This document shows positions 45,424 to 57,080 of a DNA stretch of 64,000 nt, piece by piece (the stretch's first letter is position 1; every line of letters begins with the position of its first letter). A program made the translations under genes and the position numbers. The stretch is taken from contig MU119277.1 of NCBI GenBank assembly GCA_014904845.1, positions 124,001 to 188,000 on the forward strand. The letters are read 5' to 3'. The notes below the pieces were generated by a model. That model saw only the letters and a program-made list of their open reading frames with translations, was not told the DNA's origin and did no database searches. The DNA is from Acephala macrosclerotiorum. Taxonomy: Eukaryota > Ascomycota > Leotiomycetes > Helotiales > Mollisiaceae.

Positions 45424-46401
45424 TCAACCGTCTCTGTGGGCGTCTCTGACCGGATCATAGTAGCTTCCAGCCGGTTGACTATCCGCTGCAGGAATATCAT
45501 AAGTCTCGTAGTCCTGAGAAGGGTCGGTGTTGTAGTTCGTAGTGCCAGAGGACGAACTTCCTTTGAGGAGCTGTCAGTGGGGGTTAGGGAGAGACGAAGA
45601 ACAGCAGCGGACCTGGTGCATGATATGAGTTGCTTGTACCTGCGTACTGTTAGATTCCGTATGTATTTATTGGGTTCAGGAGAGCAGGGTGCTAGATATG
45701 CACTAGGGTATGGCTTGCTTCAGGCTCGTAAGAGAGAAAAGTTTTGGCGACGAATGCAGGCAACAAACGACATGAACTATAGGGGGATAACATACCAGTT
45801 GTCATCGACTCTTCGGGGTAGTAGTAGTCGTCTTGGCTTGCATCTACACTGCTGTGATGGCCTCTGGACTTATGGTGCCTGCCCGACTTGGATTCGTGGT
45901 GGCGCTTCTTCTCCTCGCTACCTTTGGTATGAGTTCTATTCCTCCCATCACGGTAACGGAATTTGTGATAGAGGAACCAGCGAGCAATCCAGTTGGGACA
46001 ACCGCCACCTGTTGGTCCTGCAAGTCGCCAATAATAGCTGGTGTACTGGTCCCCGCCCTTGGCTATGGCGGTCATGGCATCATCTTTTGACTTCTCTTGG
46101 ATATCACTCCAATCGTAAGGCGGCGTACGCTTGCAGTTGGCTTTCAGATGGCTCTTCTCGGACGTTAGCCAGATGTAGACTCGATCCGTCTCTTTCTGAA
46201 AGGTCGGCAAATATCAATCAGTAAGCGCGTTCCCTGGAAATTAAGGTTGAAGTGTGGGCCACGCCGCAAGCGGGAATGGAAGGATCTGGAGAGAGAGCAT
46301 GAACTTACCGCCATCAGAGCATAAGTTTCTGAGGGGAGATTAAGGTGCTTGAGAAGCTCATCCTTAGTGGAGCTCATCGCCAACGCTGCTAAAGAAGTCA
46401 T
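45424..46401 (-). CDS. Small charged hypothetical protein, three exons
   Basis: From ATG 46401 (MTSLAALAMSSTKDELLKHL; ATG 46377 is an alternative) exon 1 ends in ETYALMA before GTAAGT, and exon 2 resumes KETDRVYIWLTSEKSHLKAN. Exon 2 has an aromatic/Gly core (SYYWRLAGPTGGGCPNW, FLYHKFRYRDGR), then a Lys/His-rich run (SEEKKRHHESKSGRHHKSRG) and acidic DASQDDYYYPEES. The third exon (SSSGTTNYNTDPSQDYETYD) ends at GSYYDPVRDAHRDG with TGA at 45424-45426. No known family or membrane segment. The consistent splice sites support a real gene. Confidence 0.6.
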
Positions 46402-48821
46402 GCTGCTGAACAGGAGAGGAGATTACAGCTTCTCAACGCAAGCCGCTGGCGAAGAAAGTGAACAGCGTGCGTGAGAGCAGATGCCGTGATGGTAAATTCG
46501 ACCAGGGTGAAAGGTGGGCCTTACGAAGACATGGGAATTATCTTCAACAACATCGACGTTAATGACGACCAGGGTATTGATGGGGGTCGCTGCCCTATAC
46601 CATCACGCAATTCGAGAAAGCGTTATGAAGGTGGTGTGATAAACGAGTTTGGAGAGCTCAACATGTGCCTCTTTGCAGAAGTGCGCAGTTTCGTGGTCAT
46701 AGGGAATAGGTCTACACATATAGCAAGGATCTGCCACTGGCGCCACGCCTCTGGAATAAGAAATCCGATTTAGAAAGAGGGCCCGAAGGACGTATTGCAA
46801 TACATGAATTGTTTATAGGCGACTGTGTAAAACCTAACAAATCAAGAGCAAGCAGGTTCACCTCCCGCGGAACTTGAAGTCCAATCAGAGAAGCAAAGGG
46901 GTCGTTCAATGCTCAGGATCAAGTTCCTTCAACACCTACATGTTCTCGATTAATATTGCCAAGATATGTGTAGGGATTGGAGTGAGCTATCAAAGCTCCA
47001 CAAAGTGTATGGTAGATTAACCCAACGAAAGTTCTGTCGTAGCACAGAGGACCCTGCATGAAAGAAGGCGGTGCGGGTGGATGCGGGTGTGCAACATCTC
47101 CAATAGCTTTTGCATTAGCCTCAGGGATGCGGTGCCGGTATCGTCACTGGAACAGTGAGGGGGTATTGGCCTTATATTAACTCGTTGAAGGTTGATGCAT
47201 TCAAAAGCGGCAAGTATAGGGCAGAGGATCGAAGGCTGCGTGCTGCATGGCACATGGAGCTAAGAGAGGACGAGACAGCCCGTAGTTGCCCTACATACAA
47301 GAACGATGTGCAGGAGAGTTGATATCAGCAGATGAAAACCACCCCCCATTCGAGTCGTTCTGAGTGGCACGCTATTTCAGCCCTTCAATGTGGGAGTAGG
47401 GGCATGCCAGTGTGTGGATAGGCAAGACCCCACACTGTTGATGGTTGCCCATGAGCTGTCCTGTCCTTGCGATGGCCTGGTGATATGACCCTCGGAGATG
47501 CATCCATTGCCGGATTTTGGATGAAACGGTGCTCGTCGCAGATCAGACACATTATACTACGGAATAAATCCGTCTCCGCTATGTTGGGATTGGGATGGGG
47601 ATTGGGACTTGTCCGAAAAATGGTAGGGGCTGTGCTTGAGGAGGGCAGAACGGAGGCATGGCCAGATGGTTGGCTTCGAATCAGGTCCTCCGGTGCCGGT
47701 GTACCGGGTGTAGGTAGAGTCGACGAATAGATGGGACGAATGTCAGCGTCGTATTTCGCACAGTAGGCACCTCCGTAATTTCCTCGCATTGCCAGCCTTC
47801 GTCTTGTCTTGAGGAAATGATTCCTCTCCACCACAACCTCCTGCGAAGGACGCGCGATGGCCATGCAAAGGAGGGGCAGGCACTCGTGGCGCGTTGGTGG
47901 CACCAAGACATGCTTGATGGAGTTGTTGATGAGTGGATCGATGGCAGCGAGATCTCCTGCTGTGATCCTCAAGAACGGCTAGGATGCAGAGTTGAGCAGA
48001 GAATCTCTGGACAGGGGAAGACCACTCACCATCGCATCGGAACGTTGGTCAGATAAGATTGGAACAGCCAGCAGGAGAGGAGGGTTGGTGATGCAGGCGC
48101 AGGGCAGGCATGCTGCTGTCGAGCTGCAGGATCACCTGATGAGTCCTCAGTAAGTCTCGAGAGTCCTTGCCTCTGTCTTTCTGAATTGCAATAAGTAGTC
48201 AAGCTACCTTTCCGCTGAATTTTTTTTTCTTTTCCATTTTTTGAAATCGTCGGATGGCAGTCGAGTTCTGGTTCTGGGATGGATTGGTGGATGTTCTTCA
48301 TTCTGCCATTCGATAGCTGGACGATAAAATGACAGCTCCGTTGGTACGAAATTTTGCCAGCCAATCAAAAGGCGCGTTCGTCGTCGCCCCCAAAGTGGAG
48401 CCACGATCAGAACTCACGTCAATAACAACCTCCTCACGATAGCATCTGATAGACTTCTCCAACACCATTTATTTTTCGAACTCAGCTTTATTGTCCTTCC
48501 TACGCCCTTCGACCACCCGAACAAGCAAAAATGGTCGACTGAAGCCCACAGCCTCAACTACGAGTCCGCGAGCGAAGGTCAACCGACAGCGCGGGGCAGG
48601 TACACCAGCAAATTCTGCATCGCACGCACTTCCTTGACGTCGCAAGGCCATCGCCGCTCCGAACAGCACCAGTATATCAGAGATTGCCCACTGGGGAATG
48701 CCTACGCCCGATAGAGTTCCAGTCGTCGATATATAGAGACGTCTCGCAGACTCTCTGTCCTCGTCGAGTCGTACCGCGCTAAACAGCCCACTTGCACGAC
48801 GCCCAGCTTGTACTGCACATC
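46402..48821. other. Long spacer, at most one weak gene candidate
   Basis: Apart from the candidate at 47385-47972, no coding signal was seen. A short run of T lies near 48220-48240. Confidence 0.4.
47385..47972 (-). CDS. Weak candidate exon of a hypothetical protein
   Basis: An open frame of 195 codons without its own ATG (the first codons are TTG AGG). It contains protein-like stretches (NNSIKHVLVPPTRHECLP, MRGNYGGAYCAKYDADIRP) followed by Pro/Ser-rich sequence, and CLICDEHRF. An ATG with a following GTGAGT at about 48015-48025 could provide a tiny first exon. Could be a chance frame. Confidence 0.25.
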   Translation of the reverse strand: MRITAGDLAAIDPLINNSIKHVLVPPTRHECLPLLCMAIARPSQEVVVERNHFLKTRRRLAMRGNYGGAYCAKYDADIRPIYSSTLPTPGTPAPEDLIRSQPSGHASVLPSSSTAPTIFRTSPNPHPNPNIAETDLFRSIMCLICDEHRFIQNPAMDASPRVISPGHRKDRTAHGQPSTVWGLAYPHTGMPLLPH

Positions 48822-50528
48822 ATGGCCCCGACGCAAAACATCGTCCACCTTCCCAATGGCCAGAATCTGACTGTTATACCTGTCTTCGGAGGCTTTTTCT
48901 TCAAATCTAATGACCTGAATATCCACCACAATGTCTTCCCAGCTGGTTGGACGGTGATTTTGCAGACGGAAGACGATGCCGACGAGCACATGCGCGACCC
49001 AGAAACACAGGATGAGCTCAGCGGCATGCAGAAGGAGAAGAAGCGCCACATACATCCTTTCAAGCAGCCGACGCTGTGGAACGATAACCTTTTCATCTCT
49101 TCGATCTCGAATCCATCCAGCAACGACTTCAAGAGCCCTTCGAGTCCTACACGGCAGATAGCAATGATGCTCTGGGCCTCTTTGTACTGGTACTTCCACC
49201 AACACGAGCCATCGCCGTACCTCACCACCGATGCATCGAAAAACACACCAGACGAAGGAAAGCCAAGAGGAGAATGGCGTATAAACATTAAACGCGAGGG
49301 CGTGTTTCGAGGTCGGAACTTGATACAAAAGCTGGAAAGGATGGGCCTGCTATGTTCCGAGGACTCGAGTGTGGGCGTCAATCCTGAAGAGAATACGCCT
49401 GAAGGGTGGTCAGAGATGTTCACTACTCGGAGAACTTACTGGCAACTCTCTGCCAAGTTGTTCCTCTTCACTTTGACTCCTACTGCAGGTGGATCCACGT
49501 TCCCGGGATCTCCATACAACAGTAGGCCAAATTCACCTGTTCGTGGTGAGAACCGGAACCCCTCTCCGAACTATGGAGATACTTCGGAGTCTGTTGTTGC
49601 ACCTCCCACAAGTCCTGGTCTATGGAACTCCACGGCTCCAGGACCGTTTTCATCTGGTAGCCATCTGCCTACGTATTTCCCTCCGCCACCGCTGCCGTAT
49701 ACGACCACAGCCAGCGTTCGCCATCCAATGCGCCCCAAACCTCCGAGGCAAGGAGAAATATTCTACACTCGGTTTATCCCCAGCATAGGGCAGTATCTGG
49801 CATTCCGAACAGCTTCCGCCTCTCCTCGACCTGTTGCGTATAACGGCCCGACTACCTCATTGAACCCGCCTAAACATCACCAAACTGCCTCACTTTCCTC
49901 TGTACCAGCACGTGTTTCAATTGCATCAGTCGCAGATGTCACGCCTCCCTCACCTACCGCGGAAACGCAAGACACCACGCTATTGACCGATCTTCAGCTT
50001 TTGAACAAGTGGATGAACGATCCACGCGTGTCAAAGTTCTGGGGCTGTTCAGGGCCTCAAAGTACGCAAGAATCTTTCCTCAAAACTAATCTTACCTCCA
50101 AGAACTCTTTTCCTGCAATCGGTCTCTGGGACGGGAAGCCATTTGGATATTTTGAAATTTATTGGGTAAAAGAGGACATTCTGGGCAAGCATTTGGGCGA
50201 TCGAGCTGGTGACTACGATCGAGGTGTCCATGTGTTGGTCGGCGAGAACGACTTCAGAGGGAAACAGAGAGTTAAGGCTTGGATCACCTCCTTGGCTCAT
50301 TGGGCATTTATGCAAGACTATAGAACGAATGCTGTAGTTTTAGAGCCAAGGGTCGATAACGAGAGGTATGGCTTGATATCTTCCAAGTTTCACTAACTCA
50401 CATTTTTCAGATTCATCTCCTATCTCAACGAGGCCGGTTTCCTCAAGGAAGGGGAAGTCACTTTTCCGCATAAGCAAAGCGCGTTTGTGAAGTTACGAAG
50501 GGAGAACTTCGAGGCACCTCTTTTATAA
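48822..50528 (+). CDS. N5-hydroxyornithine acyltransferase of the SidL/SidF family (siderophore biosynthesis)
   Basis: GNAT-fold enzyme that acylates N5-hydroxyornithine for hydroxamate siderophores. ATG 48822 begins MAPTQNIVHLPNGQNLTVIP. The family N-terminal region (GEWRINIKREGVFRGRN) is followed by a Pro/Ser-rich insert of about 150 residues (GSPYNSRPNSPVRGENRNPS onward). The catalytic acyltransferase block contains LLNKWMNDPRVSKFWG, GKPFGYFEIYWVKED, HVLVGENDFRG and VVLEPRVDNER. A GT-AG intron (50366-50410) joins to FISYLNEAGFLKEGEVTFPHK. The C-terminus, FEAPLL, is not a PTS1 signal, which favours a cytosolic SidL-like acetyltransferase over the peroxisomal SidF; that distinction is inference. 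553 residues, longer than usual because of the insert. No other siderophore gene is adjacent. Confidence 0.87.
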
Positions 50529-51192
50529 TCTCACGATATTTATAACTGAAAAAGGAAAGTAACTTCCAGTAAATATATCAATCTACTTGCTACCAACTCT
50601 TCATGTTCCCCAATCATAAAGAGCCCAAACGATATAATATTTCACCAACTTTGTAACCCAAAAGGAGAATTTATTCCTCTAGGCTGCTTTGATGAGCCGG
50701 TGGCACTATGAAACAAATACCAAATTTCCATGCAAACCACGCGATGGGGCTAATGAATTCTAGAGATATTGAAGATCTAAAATGACTGCTTGACGCCACG
50801 GTACTAACTTTAACAAAACGCTGTTGGCTTGGAAGTGCGTTGACCGAATCTGAGCAAGTGTGGTTGGAGGCCAAAATTCCTTCCAACCTGAATAAACATT
50901 CACCTGCCGGGCGCAGGAACGATGCCACTACAAAGTGACGCCTAACGCGTGAGAACTGAGGCGTCAAGACGGCCATAGCCTTATTGTCAGCCGTTTTTCA
51001 TACATTAAATACGAAGTGATCCAATTGTCGCTTCGAGTATAAATTCTCCTACTAGTTCTTCCCAAACCGCGTTTCTTTCTCCCACTCCACTTCCCACCTC
51101 CAAGACCTTTATCACTCCCTCTTCTCGAGGATTCCTTCATCCTACTACACCTTCTTTGCAAGCAAAGCATAAACCTCACACCGCCGGGCAAG
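50529..51192. other. Intergenic, no gene seen
   Basis: 3' flank of the acyltransferase gene and the former promoter of the lipoxygenase relic. Confidence 0.45.
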
Positions 51193-52953
51193 ATGCTCTC
51201 CATTAACTTCACTGTAGTGCTTCTGGCACTTCTAGTGGTTGACAAGGCTCTTGTTTTCCCTCGTGAGGTCCGCCAAGGCATCAATCGTACCTTGGCTACA
51301 ATTCCTCAGCATGATGTCAATTCTTCGTTTCGTGCTCAAGGCATTGCCTTCAAGAGACAAGGTTGGGTTTATGGTAAATTCACATTCTCCTTCCTTCCTC
51401 GTCGACGACGCTACCTCGATTGCGATCTCTGGTCTCACCTTGCGAGATTTGCAATCGAGCGGTCGTCTCTTCTTGGTCGGCCACAGCTACCAGGCCAAGG
51501 ACCCAACAACAGCCGGCCGTTATGGAGGAGCTTGTACTGCATACTTCTACATCAGCCCATCATCTGGCAACATCCTGCCCCTGGCCATCAAGACAAACAC
51601 TGATGCTAATCTGACTTACACCCCATTAGACGCTGTAAACGATTGGCTTTTTGCCAAGATCTTGTTCAATGTCAATGATCTCTTTAACCCAGGTGGCTTC
51701 TTCGACCAGGGCTTCTTTAGTAACAGCACAGGCGCCGTCCAGTTCGTCAACGACCACTACCCCACTGCTGGCGCTTTTCAAGTCCATTTCCTGGAGAACA
51801 ACCTTACCGCTCGCGGACTGATCAACAGCGCGTTCGGACCAGCATTGAAGAACTCTTCCTCTACATGATGCCAAGGCTATCAAGAAGGTGATCACTAACT
51901 TGTAACGAGCTGGGCTTTACGGGTTTGTGCGCTCAGGGTATTTTCGAAGAAAATAGGGAATAAAACCTCGAATTATAGACGATTAAAGGCTTGAAAACGC
52001 AATTCAACTAAAATGAAACCCGAAGTTAAGATTTGAGATAAATTGAAAAAGTAGTGCTTGTAAAGTTTTAAAGTGATAGTCATGACTTTTGGAGTTTGTA
52101 AGCCAAAAAATAGCTCGCTAAAAGCGAAAAAATGCCCTGTGGAGCACGGACCCGTAAAGCCCAGCTCGTAAGTATTGTGCTTCTATGTTCATCCCACTGC
52201 TGGAACAGCCACCTTCTCAGTTTCTTCGACTGCAGCATGCAAACTTTCATCGACACTTACTACGCCAGCAACGCCGACATATTAGCAGACGCATCGTCAT
52301 CGACTTCCCCTGCGTTGTCACCAATGGTCACGACTAATCCAGAAGGCCGGATCTCGTCAACATCTTGACACATTTTGCCTACCTCACCGGTGTCGTGTAC
52401 GTTCCCCCTTCTTTGCCATCATTGTTTCATAGTACTGTCTTCAACAAGCCATCACACCCTCAACACAGATGATCCCGTCGCCTCCCTCGGCACATTGCTC
52501 TTCCACCCTATGGCCTTGTACGCCCACTCGCAACAACCAAGAACCTCAGCTCAATCCTCCCCTTCCTCCCACCCGTCCCACAAGCTCTCTTCAAAATCTT
52601 CCTCTTAGCTGGCTTCAACCGTCCTCAATTCGACTCCCAGAACCGCACTTTGGCCTATGCATACTCCGATCCTACCTTCTTGTCGAATTTTGGAACTGGT
52701 AGTGCGGTTGCGAATGCGGCAGAGACTTATAGGCAGAAGATGTTGAGTATTAGTGCGGGTGTTAGGGCTAGGAAGTTTGGGGAGGATGGGTTGTGTTTGG
52801 GGATGCCTTTTGTTTGGCGCTCTCGTGAGTTTTCTTTCTTTTCCCTTGCTTCAATCCTGATTCCTGAATTTCATTATCCTCCTCCGATGATAATGGCTAA
52901 CGGTTTGATAAACAGTTGATCCAGGAACCATTCCTTTCTTCTTCGCCGTCTGA
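51193..52953 (+). pseudogene. Secreted manganese lipoxygenase, multiply deleted and interrupted by a MITE
   Basis: Intact relatives are secreted enzymes of about 600 residues that peroxidise polyunsaturated fatty acids. The signal peptide survives (MLSINFTVVLLALLVVDKAL) but about 200 residues after it are gone and the frame changes near 51380. The frame then reads LTLRDLQSSGRLFLVGHSYQ and PLAIKTNTDANLTYTPLDA. At LFNVNDLF-NPGGFF about 55 residues, including the first metal-binding histidine region, are missing in frame. Frameshifts precede HDAKAIKKVITN. After the MITE come MQTFIDTYYASNADILAD, IVIDFP, DLVNILTHFAYLTGV, CHHTLNTDDPVA (later metal ligands) and NRTLAYAYSDPTF. An intron leads to LDPGTIPFFFAV and TGA at 52951-52953. 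It cannot encode an active enzyme. Confidence 0.85.
51906..52168. mobile_element. 263-bp MITE with near-perfect inverted ends and TAA duplication
   Basis: The ends are perfect inverted repeats of 19 bp (51906-51924 and 52150-52168, starting CGAGCTGGGC), with imperfect pairing extending to about 40 bp. They are flanked by TAA on both sides (51903-51905 and 52169-52171), a PIF/Harbinger-like 3-bp duplication. The inside is AT-rich and non-coding. Removing the element plus one TAA rebuilds GTAAGT, the splice donor of a lipoxygenase intron that ends at CTGCAG (52245 region). The superfamily call is inference. Confidence 0.75.
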
Positions 52954-53968
52954 ATCCTTTGACTTCGATTTCTCGTCCTCATTCTCTCACTTGGACTGAA
53001 CACTGATGGAGTAAATATCGATGGTAGTGTTTGGCGTGGTAGGTTGGCTTAGCTTTTAGGGTTTGGAGTTTACACCGTTTTGCTTCTTGCTCTTGATTCT
53101 TGCTTGAGCCTAGATGCATGTGGTTTAGAGTGGTTTGTCTAGATTCATGGAGTCTTGATTGGTGTGATAATTGGAGAGGGGGAGGCGATACCTTGCAGTG
53201 GAATGTAAAACTTTTGCAAGCAACATTTCGTTGATGGTTTCCGTGTGTAGTAAAAGGGAGCTTGCGTGTTGCGAGGGAGATGGTTGGCAAGTGCTACCTA
53301 CGCCGAGGTTGAGTTATCCATCAAGTACGGCGCTCATGTTCGAGCGGACAGTCTTTCGAGAAAGTTCCGATGCGAGAGCTTCGGTGGGGAATGTGTCTGG
53401 AATCTTAGCTGGTCTCGGCTTCTCGTCTTCAGCTTCATCATCGTCCTCGGCAGTGACGATCTCTTTGTTGACTTCTCTCTGCAGCATCCTCATTTTCAAC
53501 AATGCTTGGTGTCGCAGTCGAGAACGTGGAATATGGTTGAGCGTTGTACTTTGAGGTTTTGGAGGCTGTGAGGGCTAGGCTGGCAAGTTTGAGTGCTGCT
53601 GGTTGCTGCACATCTAATAACGCCAACAAGTTTGGATTCATTGGACTTGATGAAGTAGAAGAGTTCTTTTCTAGGCCGTATCAACCTTTATCTCTAATGG
53701 GGTCACCTCTTTCCCACCTTCGTTATGTCTATTTCAAAGCGAGAGTTAAGTGTTTTATATCAAGCTCTCATGCTCACAAGAAAACAACGAGGAATGAGAT
53801 CAGGATCGAGAATCGAGAATCGAGACCGAACCTCGAAGAATATGACACCAAGCTGCATATCTTGCGATAACAAAACCGAATCTAAACCTAAAGAAAGAGC
53901 AACGAAGCTACACCCATGCATCAACCCCTTCTCCCGCTCACCTCGCCCTATCCTCGTCCCCAACCCCT
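52954..53968. other. About 1 kb without a credible gene
   Basis: A minus-strand frame at 53314-53502 has an acidic protein-like run (EIVTAEDDDEAEDEKPRP), and a neighbouring frame at 53438-53641 reads LALTASKTSKYNAQPYST; they do not join cleanly and may be a decayed gene. Confidence 0.35.
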
Positions 53969-54858
53969 TCAACTCAAATCCAACCACCTCGCTTCTAATT
54001 GCCGTCCTTCCGCCTCCTTCAAACCCCTCTTCTGCACCTCTCTCAATGCGGTGACGTTCTTCCCGCTAGCGAGTGCTTCGGCGTAGTCTCGGATGTGGAT
54101 ATCGAGCATGGCGTTTGTGGCTTCTATTTCGAGGTATTCGCGTTCGGAGATCAGGCTTAGGGCTGGTTTCTCTTTCTGTCGTTTCGACACTGGGAGGTGT
54201 TACTGTAGTCTTGAGTTTTGGGGGGCCGGGTATAGGTGAAAGCGGATAGATATTAATGTGGGGGAGGATGAGAGTGGGTGAGGGTTTGAAGATGGATGGA
54301 GTGAGGGCGGGAATGTAGATGGAGCTTGAGGGGGAAAGGGGAGGTAAATTACATGCGCAAGACTCTGCAGCGGCGCTATTGGGGTTGTATATGGCGTCGG
54401 GTGGACTGTTTTCAAATGGGCGTCCCCAGTCTCATAAATCGTCGGGCAGCTACTGGCGTTGGAATCATGGCGACAGAGGTACCTTTCCGGCATATTATTA
54501 GCACAGTCTGAATAGAAGAAGGGGACGTTTGGGGGGAAGGGTGAAAGAAGAAAGACACCTACCAAAGTTCTTCAATCTGGACCTTGTCGACGTGTACTGG
54601 CGCAGGGGAACAGCTTATAGCAAACCCCTGACCATAATTTTCGCCATAATTATCGCAATGACAGGGATTGACATTCCAACATAGGAGCTTGGAGTTGCAG
54701 CCAGAGTCCGCTACGGCCCATCTCCATTGATATTGCATAACTCCCGAGTTATTATCAGCCTACAAATTAAGGTTGAAGAACCCGTAGTTGTAGCCCGGGC
54801 AGATGGCGAAACTTAGACGGATGAGGAATGGGAATAGGACGAGGATGGGGATGTACAT
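53969..54858 (-). pseudogene. Copy A of a small secreted Cys-rich protein family, broken
   Basis: The layout matches intact copies B and C. Exon 1 encodes a signal peptide (MYIPILVLFPFLIRLSFA, then ICPGYNYGFF) and ends with CSPAPVHVDKVQI. Exon 2 has RYLCRHDSNASSCPT. Exon 3 has LISEREYLEIEATNAMLDIH followed by GKNVTALREVQKRGLKEAE and ARWLDLS. The breaks are a TAG inside exon 1 after FFNLNL, a shift in exon 2 between the CPT block and AAESC, and a shift at the CRND block of exon 3. Function unknown. Confidence 0.75.
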
Positions 54859-55422
54859 AATGAGTGTTGTGCGTAAGGTTTGTTGAAGTTGTAAGTTTTG
54901 GGTATGTAGGAAAAGCTTTGCTGAGTCACACTACGCTGCGCTGACGAGGAAGGCAATACTTCATTCTTGCCTCTAAAATAATTGACTTCCAGGTATAGTA
55001 AGTTGGGCTTCAATTTGAGGCAGCAAAGTAAACTGACTAGATTTGCCACTTACCTGCGGAGTTGCTATACCTGATCGCACTTATTCTATTTTCTGATCTT
55101 TAAAACCATAGTTGGATGCAACTTGTACTCCTTTTCAATACAGGAGAAGGGTGAGGGGTGGTTTCCTAACTTATCGAATCCCCTTTACCCCACCTTCCCT
55201 TTTGGGACAGTTCTTGGCAGCGTCTCTTTGCGTTCATCTGGTCCTCCATTCTGAAAGAACTGCAGCTGCTTAACGAACTTCATCGAGGATGCGATTTGAT
55301 ATCAGATATAGTCTCAAAGTCTCGTAAAACCCATGCATGCCCCATACGCTTCAAAAGTCGCGCCTATTATCAAGAAATGCTCTTCTTTTCCTTCCACCTC
55401 CCGATCCTTACCCCTCACTGAA

Positions 55423-56176
55423 TTAGACAAGGTCAATATCTGCCCACCTGGCTGCCAATTGCATCTTCTTAGCATCTTTCAGTTCTCGCCTTTGTATTTC
55501 TCGCAAAGCAGTGACGTTCTTTCCGGTAGCAAGTGCATGTTCATAATCGTGTTTATGAGTATCAAGCATTGCATTCGTATCTTCAATCGCTTGATACTCA
55601 CGCTCGCTGATCAGACCTAATTCGAGATTTCGTTTTCCGTCGTTGCGGCACTAGAAATCTATTAGTATCAGATGAAAAGCAAGACTGGTATTGATATCTG
55701 AGGAATCTGGGAATCGAGGGTGAATACGTACACATGATTCAACAGGAGTCGGAGGCGAGAAAGTTGCTAGGAAGGAAGTATCAATCCACACCGTCGGACA
55801 ACTTCCGGAATTAGGATCTCGACGACAAAGATACCTTTTTTTATGCGTTTCATTAGCAAACAATAGGAAAAAGTAAGAGGAAAGGAAAAAAGACCCACCA
55901 GAGCCCATGAACTACGACTTTGTCAACGTGCACATCTAGCGCAGCGGAGCAGCCCATGCCATCGCATTGGGAACAAGGGTTGGTCCCCTTGTAGCATGCA
56001 TCGACAGCGAGCCTGCAGTCATCGTCTGTAATTATCCATTCCCATAGGGTTTTACCATCTCCAACGAAGTTGGGATCAATTGTCCCGTCATACGTTATGT
56101 GAAAAAATGCGTAGTCAAAGCCAGGGCAAATAGCTCGAGCGAGGCCGATGAGGAGGGAGACAACTGCGAAGTGCAT
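55423..56176 (-). CDS. Copy B: small secreted Cys-rich protein, intact
   Basis: ATG 56176 starts a signal peptide (MHFAVVSLLIGLARA) followed by the mature start ICPGFDYAFFHITYDG. Exon 1 holds DDDCRLAVDACYKGTNPCSQ and ends DKVVVHGLW. Introns at the same positions as in copy C join WYLCRRDPNSGSCPTVW and then ESC-CRNDGKRNLELGLISERE. The helical C-terminal domain (YQAIEDTNAMLDTHKHDY, ATGKNVTALREIQRRELKDA) ends at ARWADIDLV with TAA at 55423-55425. About 180 residues with around 10 cysteines in the N-terminal half and none in the helical half. No known domain; an effector-like or cell-wall role would be speculation. Confidence 0.78.
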
Positions 56177-56830
56177 GATGGACTTAGCTGAAGGTGGTGG
56201 GCTCGATTGGCTTGACTGACTTTTGTGAGGCGTATAAAAGAGTCCTGTTGAATATTTGAGACGAGGTAGGAAGTAATTAAGTGTAAGATAGACGGGGTTC
56301 TAAAGAGTTGATGTGGTAGGAGAGGATGAAACAGGAGGAGGTCAAGTTTGAGTCTTAAATACTTCTCAGCTTGGAGTATCTTGACTCAAAAGATACAGAG
56401 AGGTTTAGGGCCATCACGTTGTGATTCAGACATAAAGCCATTCCGTGACTCAGGACGAATATTGTAAAACTCATGCACTTTTCCAGGCAGTTTACAACTG
56501 GCAGTCCCTATCAAAACATCTCTCTCACAACCCCTCCTTACCTCACCTACGCCAACCTCAGGTGCAGATCCATGTCATGAGTCAAGATGAATTCATATAC
56601 AGTTCTGAATCACGAGGGAAATTTACCAGTTTTTCAAGGTTGAATGCCGGCTTTCGCGGCCTTTCTGGCGTCTCGTGGGTCAAAGGACAGCAACCTCAAC
56701 TTACTATCTCCCTCCACCATAATTCAACTATCATAGCAACCTGTTGATTCTTTTGCACCCATTACCATTGCGTACTACCTCATCACAGCTTTTTCGATAC
56801 CCATTACAGCTGTCCTCTTAACTAAATACT

Positions 56831-57080
56831 AACAACGACTGCCACTCCGTTAAAGTTTGCAAATAGGTGAATCCCTGCAACTGGTTTGGGCTTGGCTGCG
56901 CCCTTCCTCCAAACGTTCATGTTGGTAGTATCAACGTCCGTGGTCTCTGGTAAGTACATTTTTTCGCTCACTTTCAAGGAGTCAGGGTGGTGTACGTGAG
57001 TTGAAGTACGTAATGCTAACGAGTGGTGTTGGATAAGTGTCTGTGCCGTCCAGGCTCTAACTGTTCAATTTATTAAATCT
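56831..57080 (+). pseudogene. Copy D: degenerate fragment of the same secreted-protein family, opposite strand
   Basis: Reads NNDCHSVKVCK, a TAG, then VNPCNWFGLGCALPPNVHVG and SINVRGLW before GTAAGT at 56950. This aligns with DNDCRIAPDTCARANPCDCP and PVHVNQVSIW of copy C. A second-exon remnant, KCLCRPGSNCS, lies near 57038-57070 and ends at TAA. No signal peptide or helical C-terminus was found. Confidence 0.6.
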
